Origin: Chloroflexota bacterium
Lineage (GTDB): Bacteria > Chloroflexota > Dehalococcoidia > GIF9 > UBA5629
Direction of reading: 5' to 3'
Length of the DNA: 8,740 nt
NCBI GenBank assembly: GCA_016875975.1
Contig: VGOF01000049.1
Location: forward strand, 1-8,740
Positions 1-6,355 of the stretch are shown here, piece by piece. A program made the translations under genes and the position numbers. A model generated the notes under the pieces. It saw nothing but the letters and a program-made list of their open reading frames with translations, searched no databases and was not told the DNA's origin. Positions within the stretch are counted from its first letter, which is position 1, and every line of letters begins with the position of its first letter.

Positions 1-1420
1 CCGCCGATGCCACGCCAGACGCCATGAACAGGCTGCGGCGAACGTTGCGAAAAATGTTGCGCAGAGGCACCTTTATAGCATAAGGAAACGGGGCGAGGAG
101 AAAAGCAAGTATTCTCATCACAATCCTGTTACCAGAAGCCGGTATGGCAGGACGCATTGCCTCAGCCGGCTGTATGCTCAATGTTGACCATGCTGGCAGC
201 AGCCCTGCCACCAGCGGTATGCCCATGCCTATCAAAATACCCGCTATAATCACACCCCAATGAGTTATGACTACCATGCTGGGTATGTTTAGCTGCGAAA
301 CATACATCTCAGTAAGCCCGTTGGCCAGAAAATGACCGGCGATTGCACCCAGCACAGAACCGGCGATGCCCACCACCAGCGCAAATCCCATGTAGTGGAA
401 CAGAATAGTCGACCTGCTGTACCCAATGGCACGCATCAGGCCTATCTGTATGCGCTGCGACTCCACCAACCGGCTGAGCAGAACATAGATGCTGAGCGAA
501 GCCATGGTGAGAAAGAGAAGCGGGAAAAGGAAGGCCAGCATGGCAAAACCCTCCAGGTCCTGTCTCAGGAGCTGAACGCTGGGCAAGTCCTTCCGCGCCG
601 TCATATAGGCAGTGCGCACACCTCTGATAACATCGATTTCCCTGGCACGCACTTTAACGAGGTCATCCTTTGAGGTTATTCGTCCGATGTAGTGCCGCCG
701 CAGAATTTCTTTTACCCTATCCAGCACCTTCCCCCTGTCTACACCCGGCGCCAGGCTTAGAACAAGCTCATTGCTACGGCCATCCATGCCAAAGATTTTC
801 GTGGCTGTAGATTCGGGCATAAAGAAAATGCCGAAGGTACGCGGTGAGGGCATGGCATCCTGGGCACTCTTGGTCACCCAGAGATATTCAGGACTGACCA
901 CTACACCCATGACCCGGAACTTGGCCTTCACACCCTGGTGTTCCAGGGTAAGCCAATCGCCAGGCTGTATCTTGTGGTAATCGGCAAAGTGAGTCTCAAC
1001 TAAGATTTCTCGTCCAAAGTCGGGACTAAAATACCCACCCGATTCTATTTGCACCACATTCACATCGGGCAAATGAAGCGATGGCAGCGAAATCACATGC
1101 CCTGCCACCTTCTCCCCGGTCTCCCTTCCCATATCCACATTCACATCGCCCCTAATCCGACCAATCGTTGCCACCCCTGGAATCTCATTCAACTGCCGGA
1201 CCGCCCTGTTATCTATCTCGTCAACGGATATCCAGTAATCGCCCATATTCAGTCGGTCAAAATATGAGTTGTAAGAAATGTCGAGGTTCAGGTACGCCTC
1301 ATACCCGCAAATAAAGATAGTAATGCCGAGGAAAATGATGAAGGCGACTGCGCTATACTGTATCTTTGCCGACTTGATATCGCGCAGTAGCTTGAGATGC
1401 AGCTTTGGTACAGCTACCAT
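1..1420 (-). CDS. FtsX-type ABC transporter permease (MacB/LolC-like), 3' end beyond window
   Basis: This is the membrane subunit of an ABC exporter, or of a mechanotransmitting ABC system, of the MacB/LolCDE class. The frame is open from the ATG at 1420 to the left edge (473 codons) without a stop. Visible order: short cytoplasmic N-terminus; TM1 about residues 23-41; a large extracytoplasmic domain about 42-288; then an FtsX domain with TM2 about 292-315, TM3 about 345-365 and TM4 about 386-410. The stretch QIGLMRAIGYS (325-335) between TM2 and TM3 is the usual FtsX coupling motif. Around 453-465 the sequence RNIFRNVRRSLF looks like the start of a second half, so the full protein probably has two FtsX domains and about 750-800 residues (inference). 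Its ATG lies inside the stop of the ATPase gene (ATGGTAG), which suggests translational coupling. Substrate unknown. Confidence 0.88.
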   Translation of the reverse strand, partial: MVAVPKLHLKLLRDIKSAKIQYSAVAFIIFLGITIFICGYEAYLNLDISYNSYFDRLNMGDYWISVDEIDNRAVRQLNEIPGVATIGRIRGDVNVDMGRETGEKVAGHVISLPSLHLPDVNVVQIESGGYFSPDFGREILVETHFADYHKIQPGDWLTLEHQGVKAKFRVMGVVVSPEYLWVTKSAQDAMPSPRTFGIFFMPESTATKIFGMDGRSNELVLSLAPGVDRGKVLDRVKEILRRHYIGRITSKDDLVKVRAREIDVIRGVRTAYMTARKDLPSVQLLRQDLEGFAMLAFLFPLLFLTMASLSIYVLLSRLVESQRIQIGLMRAIGYSRSTILFHYMGFALVVGIAGSVLGAIAGHFLANGLTEMYVSQLNIPSMVVITHWGVIIAGILIGMGIPLVAGLLPAWSTLSIQPAEAMRPAIPASGNRIVMRILAFLLAPFPYAIKVPLRNIFRNVRRSLFMASGVASA

Positions 1421-2118
1421 TCCAGTTTATCCGGGTCAAGGGGATGCTCATTGATAATAGTCTTGGCAATACGCCCATCCCGCAGCTTCAGCACACGGTC
1501 TGCTATCTCACCTACAGTCGCATTATGCGTCACCACCACCACCGTCTTCTGCTGCGTTTTGTTTAGCTCACGAAGCAGCTTGAAAATCCGCTTGCCAGTT
1601 TCGAAGTCCAGACTGCCGGTAGGCTCATCGCAGAGCATTATCGCCGGGTCGGTGGCCAATGCTCGCGCAATAGCCACACGCTGATTCTCACCACCGGAAA
1701 GCTCGCTGGGAAAATGGTTTAGCCTGTGCCCCAGGCCAACGCTCTCCATAAGCTTTTCCACGGACGGGTGATTCTTCACCAAATCGGCGGCAAACTCAAC
1801 ATTCTCCTTAGCAGTCAACGTGGGAATAAGGTTGAAGGTCTGGAAGATAAACCCTACCTGTGTGCGTCGGTATTGTGTCAACTGGCCTCGGTTCATCCGC
1901 GATACCTCAAAGCCATTTACCTCAATCCGCCCTGAGCTTGGCCTGTCTAAACCCCCGATTAAATTCAGCAGTGTGGTCTTGCCCGACCCGCTTGGGCCCA
2001 ACAGCACCAGGAACTCACCAGGAGGGATTTCAAACGAGACGTTATTGAGCGCAACAACATCTATCTCCCCCATGGTATAGATTCTGGAGACACCGTCTAG
2101 CTTTATGCTTGGCTTCAT
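1414..2118 (-). CDS. ABC transporter ATP-binding protein, LolD/MacB family
   Basis: This ATPase powers the FtsX-type permease encoded immediately after it. From the ATG at 2118 it is 234 residues, normal for the LolD/FtsE/MacB class. Motifs, numbered from the GTG one codon earlier: Walker A GPSGSGKT (42-49), Q-loop Gln94 in FIFQTFNLIP, signature LSGGENQRVAIARAL (141-155), Walker B IMLCDEPTGSLD (161-172) with catalytic Glu166, and H-loop His199 in VVTHN. All residues needed for ATP hydrolysis are present. The signature has Glu where Gln is commoner, a frequent variant. GTG (2119-2121) and ATG (2116-2118) are adjacent possible starts; ATG is preferred, with only a weak GGG eight bases upstream as ribosome-binding site. 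The stop overlaps the permease start by 7 bases. A promoter lies about 60-90 bases upstream. The transported molecule cannot be told from sequence. Confidence 0.95.
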   Translation of the reverse strand: MKPSIKLDGVSRIYTMGEIDVVALNNVSFEIPPGEFLVLLGPSGSGKTTLLNLIGGLDRPSSGRIEVNGFEVSRMNRGQLTQYRRTQVGFIFQTFNLIPTLTAKENVEFAADLVKNHPSVEKLMESVGLGHRLNHFPSELSGGENQRVAIARALATDPAIMLCDEPTGSLDFETGKRIFKLLRELNKTQQKTVVVVTHNATVGEIADRVLKLRDGRIAKTIINEHPLDPDKLEW

Positions 2119-2180
2119 CACAATTACCCGTGACTTTCTGCGACCTGTTGACCGACTATGTCACTTCATCCATTGTCTAT

Positions 2181-2209
2181 ATTACAGAAGCAGACATCTG
2201 CAATGCCAA
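2181..2209 (-). promoter_or_regulatory. Predicted sigma70-type promoter of the ABC exporter operon
   Basis: On the minus strand, TTGGCA (2209-2204) and TGTAAT (2186-2181) are separated by exactly 17 bases. Each box matches the consensus at five of six positions. Transcription would start near 2174, giving a leader of about 55 bases before the ATPase gene. The spacer between the boxes contains an interrupted palindrome, GCAGA-2-TCTGC (2190-2201), where a regulator could sit. No experiment supports this; it is a consensus match in the right place. Confidence 0.5.
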
Positions 2210-2210
2210 T

Positions 2211-2247
2211 GTTTGTACGAAACACAAGGGACTAACCAGTTTGTACG
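2211..2247. repeat. Pair of 9-bp direct repeats just upstream of the ABC promoter
   Basis: GTTTGTACG occurs at 2211-2219 and again at 2239-2247, 28 bases start to start. The inner copy abuts the -35 box of the predicted promoter. The inner copy is also part of GTTT-N5-AAAC (2211-2223), a short inverted repeat. The layout would fit an activator or repressor that binds as a tandem, but the repeat is short and chance cannot be excluded. The rest of the 147-base spacer between the two genes (2119-2268) shows no gene and no convincing terminator. Confidence 0.35.
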
Positions 2248-2268
2248 CCAGATGCAGACAGGTGACCA

Positions 2269-3045
2269 CTATATGCCAAGCTGTATCTGGCGGGCGAGCA
2301 GCCCGCTGGCAAGCTCAGCTTCATGCGCCCTCAGCCACTTCTTGCACTGGCAATATTCAGGGCAATGCCGAGCAACCAGCCGCCAGAACCGCCTGGAGTG
2401 ATTCATCTCCTTCAGGTGCGCCAGCTCATGAATGACCACATAGTCAATTACTGCCTCCGGCGCCATTACCAGCTTCCAGTTGAAGCTGAGATTGCCCTTT
2501 CGGGAACAGCTTCCCCACCTTGTCCTCTGCCCTCGAATGGTCACTTTGCCAGGATTGACGCCAAGCTCAGTACCCCATTTCCCCACTCTTTCCGCCACCA
2601 GGCCGGCAGCCTGTACACGATACCATTGCTCCAGCACTGAGCCTATCTGTTCACCAGATGACACGCCGCTCACTACCAGCCGATTCCGCTCCAGCCTGGC
2701 ATATTCTGCGCTCCTCTTTCTCCCTGCCACCACCACCAATGGCCGGCCAAGATAGGAGACAACATCGCCAAACTTTATCCCTTGTTCTCTCAACTGTGGA
2801 TACAGTTGACTCTGCCCGGCCAAATTGCGCAAAATCCAGCGCTTCTTCGCCTTTAATACCTCAGTTACCCGCTCCGCAGGACACATCCGCGGGATGACCA
2901 CTACAAGGCCCTGCCCTCTTCTTATCTCAAGCCTTATATTCCGTGCCCTGGTGCTGCGCTTCACAACATAAGGAATCGTCTCGCCATCAAGGATGACCTC
3001 GCCCTGCGTCACTATTATCGGCCGCGGACAGCCTCTGCCAGCCAT
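2269..3045 (-). CDS. YgjP-like metallopeptidase-fold protein (DUF45/M48-related)
   Basis: This 258-residue protein has the signature region of the YgjP/DUF45 family. RGQRTRWGSCSRKGNLSFNW (171-190) is followed by VIHELAHLKEMNHSRRFW (204-221), with the zinc motif HELAH at 206-210 and a likely third ligand His216. The N-terminal part (about 20-110) is the usual beta-rich YgjP region. There is no signal peptide or membrane segment, so it is probably cytoplasmic. The family is annotated as a metal-dependent hydrolase; E. coli YgjP has been described as a UTP pyrophosphatase, so peptidase activity should not be assumed. It is longer than E. coli YgjP (about 167 residues), as are many homologues. 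The ATG at 3045 follows an in-frame stop closely; an AGGGG about 13 bases upstream is a poorly spaced ribosome-binding site. It stands alone upstream of the ABC operon and divergent from the M28 gene. Confidence 0.92.
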   Translation of the reverse strand: MAGRGCPRPIIVTQGEVILDGETIPYVVKRSTRARNIRLEIRRGQGLVVVIPRMCPAERVTEVLKAKKRWILRNLAGQSQLYPQLREQGIKFGDVVSYLGRPLVVVAGRKRSAEYARLERNRLVVSGVSSGEQIGSVLEQWYRVQAAGLVAERVGKWGTELGVNPGKVTIRGQRTRWGSCSRKGNLSFNWKLVMAPEAVIDYVVIHELAHLKEMNHSRRFWRLVARHCPEYCQCKKWLRAHEAELASGLLARQIQLGI

Positions 3046-3107
3046 GACAAAAGTTTAGCCCCTAGCCCTCCTAATGTCCATATCCCATCAAAAAGGTAAA
3101 ACACACA

Positions 3108-3133
3108 TGTCATTTCTGAACAGAGAAATGACA
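3108..3133. repeat. 10-bp perfect inverted repeat in divergent intergenic region
   Basis: TGTCATTTCT (3108-3117) and AGAAATGACA (3124-3133) are perfect reverse complements separated by six bases (GAACAG). The repeat lies between the divergent YgjP-like and M28 genes and ends two bases before the candidate -35 box of the M28 promoter. The stem is AT-rich and is not followed by a T-run on the plus strand, so a terminator is unlikely there. An operator for a dimeric regulator is the better reading. The remainder of this 171-base spacer holds no gene. Confidence 0.55.
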
Positions 3134-3134
3134 C

Positions 3135-3162
3135 TTGCATTTGAATCAGAGACTGGTATCAT
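3135..3162 (+). promoter_or_regulatory. Candidate promoter of the M28 peptidase gene with extended -10
   Basis: TATCAT (3157-3162) matches the -10 consensus at five of six positions and is preceded by TGG, giving an extended -10 element. A weak -35 box TTGCAT (3135-3140) lies 16 bases upstream. Transcription would begin near 3169, about 48 bases before the ATG. One inverted repeat lies directly upstream and another overlaps the -10, so control by a DNA-binding protein is plausible. Consensus match only. Confidence 0.4.
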
Positions 3163-3175
3163 ATGGAGATACCAG
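3153..3175. repeat. 8-bp perfect inverted repeat overlapping the M28 -10 box
   Basis: CTGGTATC (3153-3160) and GATACCAG (3168-3175) are perfect reverse complements with a seven-base spacer (ATATGGA). The left arm covers most of the candidate -10 box and the right arm covers the expected transcription start, the classic position of a repressor operator. Its sequence differs from the larger inverted repeat 20 bases upstream, so two different proteins, or one operator and one RNA structure, may be involved. Confidence 0.5.
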
Positions 3176-3216
3176 GACAGCCAATCTGCTAACAAACAAT
3201 TACGTAGGAGTGAACC

Positions 3217-4473
3217 ATGGGCAAAAACAAGAGCGAACCAGAGATAACCAGGGACAACGTGCAGCACGTCTTCAACCTAACCGACGAAATCGTGGAGCGA
3301 TATCCCAACAGGCTGACAGGAACAAGAGCCTGTCTAGAGACCGCCATGCGACTGAAAGAGGAGTTCTCCAGAAACTGCGACCATACCTCCGTAGATATTG
3401 AGGAGTTTACCTGCCGCCCCAAAAGCTTCCTGAAATACATACCGGTCATCGTGATTATCGGGATAATCTGTTCCTTCCTACTGCTGTTCCGATATCCGGT
3501 GCCAGCCCTCATCGGCTTCGCCCTGGTCATCTTCGCCTTCTACGGACAGTTCGTACGCTACTGGCATTTGCTAGACCCTCTTTTCCCCAAGGCTAGAGGA
3601 TACAACATCCACGGGAGAATCGAACCTGAAGGCAGAGTAAAGCAACAAGTTATATTGAGCGCCCACCACGATGCCGCCTATGTCTTCCAACTGATAGCCC
3701 ACATGCCCAGATTTTACTCTACCTTTATGCAAGCTGGCATTCTGTTCCTCGTCGTGGGATTCCTGGTATCACTGATATGGACAGCCCTGATGCTGTTCAA
3801 TGTCCCACCTCCCGCTTGGGCACATCCATCCATACCACTAGCACTGGTCATCTGCAGCATCCTGGTGCTGCCACTGGCCTTCTTCACCACCGGCCAGGTA
3901 TCACCAGGTGCAGGGGACAACATGATTGCAGTGGCAATCACTAACGAGGTAGCCAGGCTATTTCAAGATGCCAGGAAAGCAGGCACAAACGCCTTGCAGC
4001 ACACCCGCCTGATGGTAGTATCCTTCGATGCTGAAGAGGCAGGATTACGCGGCGCCAGGGCTTTTTGCAAAAAACACAAAGAGGAACTGCTGAGTACCAA
4101 GACCTACGTCTTTAACATTGATACTCTTTACAAGGTCAAAGACATCAACTTCTTCGCCCATGACCTGAACACCACGGTCAAGCTCTCCCGCCAGGTGGCA
4201 CAGGATTGCGCTGATATCGCCCACGCACTGGGCTATCCAGCCGTAGTTTCCGGCATGCCCTTCGGCGGTGGCAGCACCGACGCAGCAGCTTTTGGAGAAA
4301 TCGGCGTAGAAGCCACCAATATGGCCGCCATGAGCTTCGATGTCAGCGCCTTCGGGAAAGACATGGTGTACCACACCAAGAATGACCTAACCAAATACAT
4401 CGAGCCGGAAGTAGTAGAAGCAGCTCTCAAAATCGCCCGCAACTACATCCTTAAGAAAGACGCCCAAGCTTGA
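3217..4473 (+). CDS. Membrane-embedded M28-family zinc peptidase
   Basis: Predicted zinc exopeptidase of the M28 (aminopeptidase Y/S-like) family, 418 residues. The full set of expected metal and catalytic residues is visible: SAHHDAAY with His150 and Asp152, GAGDN with bridging Asp234, DAEEAGL with general base Glu273 and ligand Glu274, NIDT with Asp302, and YHTKND with His386. Four hydrophobic segments occur at about 74-91, 95-113, 172-195 and 206-225. The last two lie between Asp152 and Asp234, inside the catalytic fold. An even number of segments puts all catalytic parts on one side; positive charges around TM1-TM2 suggest the cytoplasm (inference). There is no cleavable signal peptide. 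The start is fixed by TAGGAG six bases before the ATG. The lipoprotein gene follows after 97 bases, possibly in one operon. Substrate unknown. Confidence 0.9.
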   Translation: MGKNKSEPEITRDNVQHVFNLTDEIVERYPNRLTGTRACLETAMRLKEEFSRNCDHTSVDIEEFTCRPKSFLKYIPVIVIIGIICSFLLLFRYPVPALIGFALVIFAFYGQFVRYWHLLDPLFPKARGYNIHGRIEPEGRVKQQVILSAHHDAAYVFQLIAHMPRFYSTFMQAGILFLVVGFLVSLIWTALMLFNVPPPAWAHPSIPLALVICSILVLPLAFFTTGQVSPGAGDNMIAVAITNEVARLFQDARKAGTNALQHTRLMVVSFDAEEAGLRGARAFCKKHKEELLSTKTYVFNIDTLYKVKDINFFAHDLNTTVKLSRQVAQDCADIAHALGYPAVVSGMPFGGGSTDAAAFGEIGVEATNMAAMSFDVSAFGKDMVYHTKNDLTKYIEPEVVEAALKIARNYILKKDAQA

Positions 4474-4503
4474 CGAACAGCCCTTCAGATAACCCGTGAC
4501 ATG

Positions 4504-4515
4504 GGGCTTCAGCCC
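4504..4515. other. Small GC-rich hairpin between the M28 and lipoprotein genes
   Basis: GGGCT (4504-4508) and AGCCC (4511-4515) form a short stem with a two-base gap (effectively a four-base loop with four pairs). No T-run follows, so it is at most a weak attenuator or an RNA-stability element. The 97-base gap holds no gene and no convincing promoter; the nearest is GTGACA (4496-4501) without a matching -10 box at normal spacing. Confidence 0.25.
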
Positions 4516-4556
4516 GCCTGAATATATGACAGATTCACCGGACTACTCGGGCACAT

Positions 4557-4564
4557 AAGGAGGT
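4557..4564 (+). promoter_or_regulatory. Strong Shine-Dalgarno sequence of the lipoprotein gene
   Basis: AAGGAGGT is a full-length match to the anti-Shine-Dalgarno core and ends six bases before the ATG at 4571. It fixes the start codon and predicts efficient translation even if the gene is only read through from the M28 gene. Confidence 0.85.
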
Positions 4565-4570
4565 AATAAG

Positions 4571-6346
4571 ATGAGTAAAATGCACATCCTAGGGCTCGTT
4601 CTAGCCTGTCTAATTCCGCTGAGCGGCTGCTACAGCCCTGGCGGGCCAGTACCAGAGAACCCCAAGCCTCCGGCAGCACGACAACCCATCCCACAGAAGG
4701 TAATCGTAGAAGAGGAGACAATCTATTCCCCTGCACCCAGAGATAATGGTATGCCCCCTGAATCCTGCGATTACATCCACTTTATTAGATACAGGCCAGC
4801 CACCCCTGACGGCAAGCCCAAGGAAGTAAATGCCATCCTGGTGCTAATGCCAGGTTACATGGGCGGCGCAAACGAGTTTGAGTATATGGGCAGACAACTG
4901 GTCTCCATGTCAGAAGCCCAAGGCAAGGAAAGCCTCGAGGTTTGGGCTATCGACCGCAGGCCAAACTGCCTGGAGGACCTCACCGGCATGAACGCCGCCG
5001 AAGAATCCGGTGAACTTCCTGACCCAAAGATAGCCATTGACTACTACTATCGAGGCAGCACTATCAAAGACAAAAGGTTCCAGGGTTTCCTCAAGGAACA
5101 AGACGTTCCTTATCTTTCTGAGTTCGGCCTGAAGTTGGCGATGGAAGATATTTACAAGATTATCACCACCAAAGTACCAAACCTTGAAGAGCGCCAGAGG
5201 ACAGTGTTCATCGGCGGACATTCCCTGGGTACCCCACTCACAGCGCTGTTCGCCGGCTGGGACTTTGATGGAAACCCAAACACACTCGAAGACGCCGGAT
5301 ACCGTAACTGCGCCGGCCTGGTTCTGCTGGATGGCCCCGTCTTCTACTGGGACATCAACCGATTCAATAACATAAGCCACGAAGACTACAATCAGCAGCT
5401 ACAGGATATCCGTGCTGGCATAGCTCCACGGTTCGATTTCTTCCAAGGCGTTTCCCCTGAAGCCATGGCCTTACTGGAGATAATGGCCATGTCGGCGGCT
5501 GCCAAGCCAGACGAAGAATCCACCCTGTTCAAAAATGTCCCCTATTCTCAAGAGGTGGCAGCGCTACTACAGCTACTCCATTCCAGGGACTTGATTCACT
5601 TCATATCTGGCAAGCCTGCAGTCTCCGATTTCAGATACACCAACGAGGCATTGCTAGGAGTATTCATGGATGACAACTTCCAGCCGGTCAAGATGCTGCA
5701 GGTTAGCGTGGGATTCCTTCAGGGTGGGCCTGTGGTCAAGAAGAGCTTCCCTGGCTCGCTATCCAAGCTGCTAGGAATACACGGAATCGACCTCGACAAC
5801 CTGTTCATCCCCTGGGATGCTGGCCCACGAGATGAACTAGGGAAAGGCCCTCTCTACTCCTGGGTGAATTTCGACGAAATAGGCAACGCTAATGACCCTG
5901 ACTATCGCAGCAAAGACGGCAAGGTCATCTACACTACCATGACTGAAGAAATGACCGATATACAGGACTTCGCCCGGGTGCTTTACCGTGGCCCATCCAA
6001 CTATACCGAATGGTATTTCCCATCGCGTCTCAGGCTGGACATCGGAGCTGCAGGGGCACCGTTCAACAAGGACGTAGGGTTGACATTCTTCCATAATGCC
6101 AGGGTAGATGTGCCGGTGATTGCTTTCGGTGCACCACATGGCGACGTTCCCGATATTTCCGGTTGGGACGAATACAAGAGCAGCATCGCCTCCACCGAAT
6201 TCGTGACCATTATGGCTCCGGGCTATAACCATCTGGATATAGCCTGTGCTGCTGTAGACCGTCCCGGGCACCGTGAAAACCTGGTCTTTAAGCCCTTGTT
6301 GGATTTTCTGTTCCGCAGCAGCGAAGGCAAGACGCTGGTGCCTTGA
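4571..6346 (+). CDS. Large alpha/beta-hydrolase lipoprotein
   Basis: The 591-residue product begins with a lipoprotein signal peptide: hydrophobic residues 5-17, then lipobox LSGC with Cys20 as the predicted lipid-modified residue. A proline-rich linker (22-42) would tether the enzyme to the outer face of the membrane. The alpha/beta-hydrolase core shows an oxyanion-loop motif VLMPGYMGG (91-99), VWAIDRRPNCLED (124-136), nucleophile elbow GGHSLG with Ser218, and GLVLLDGP (249-256). GYNHLD near the C-terminus gives candidate His554; Asp525 or Asp529 may be the acid. Between about 260 and 505 a long insertion probably forms a lid or substrate domain. The pattern resembles a widespread family of uncharacterised bacterial hydrolases. 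The reaction is probably ester or lipid hydrolysis, but the substrate is unknown. No transmembrane segment follows the signal. It converges with the crotonase gene. Confidence 0.88.
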   Translation: MSKMHILGLVLACLIPLSGCYSPGGPVPENPKPPAARQPIPQKVIVEEETIYSPAPRDNGMPPESCDYIHFIRYRPATPDGKPKEVNAILVLMPGYMGGANEFEYMGRQLVSMSEAQGKESLEVWAIDRRPNCLEDLTGMNAAEESGELPDPKIAIDYYYRGSTIKDKRFQGFLKEQDVPYLSEFGLKLAMEDIYKIITTKVPNLEERQRTVFIGGHSLGTPLTALFAGWDFDGNPNTLEDAGYRNCAGLVLLDGPVFYWDINRFNNISHEDYNQQLQDIRAGIAPRFDFFQGVSPEAMALLEIMAMSAAAKPDEESTLFKNVPYSQEVAALLQLLHSRDLIHFISGKPAVSDFRYTNEALLGVFMDDNFQPVKMLQVSVGFLQGGPVVKKSFPGSLSKLLGIHGIDLDNLFIPWDAGPRDELGKGPLYSWVNFDEIGNANDPDYRSKDGKVIYTTMTEEMTDIQDFARVLYRGPSNYTEWYFPSRLRLDIGAAGAPFNKDVGLTFFHNARVDVPVIAFGAPHGDVPDISGWDEYKSSIASTEFVTIMAPGYNHLDIACAAVDRPGHRENLVFKPLLDFLFRSSEGKTLVP

Positions 6347-6355
6347 AATCCCTTC

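Noticed and set aside
332..1267. Open frames on the plus strand across the left part
   Set aside because: They lie opposite the FtsX permease frame, which is open for 473 codons with recognisable motifs. Their products are low-complexity and have no recognisable family features.
3091..3133. Rho-independent terminator on the minus strand formed by the 10-bp inverted repeat and the following T-rich stretch
   Set aside because: The stem is AT-rich, the T-rich part is interrupted and starts several bases later, and a terminator here would sit upstream of the YgjP-like gene rather than after a gene.
4496..4532. Promoter for the lipoprotein gene using GTGACA as -35 box
   Set aside because: The only -10-like sequence (TATATG) is 21 bases away, too far, and the sequence at 16-18 bases does not resemble a -10 box.
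5258..5300. EF-hand-like calcium loop DFDGNPNTLED in the lipoprotein
   Set aside because: The spacing does not match a canonical 12-residue loop (no Glu at position 12), and related hydrolases have variable Asp/Gly-rich sequence at this place after the nucleophile helix.
4910..5380. A 156-codon minus-strand frame opposite the lipoprotein gene
   Set aside because: It is a shadow of the hydrolase gene, whose motifs and strong ribosome-binding site are on the plus strand; no ribosome-binding site or known motif supports the reverse frame.
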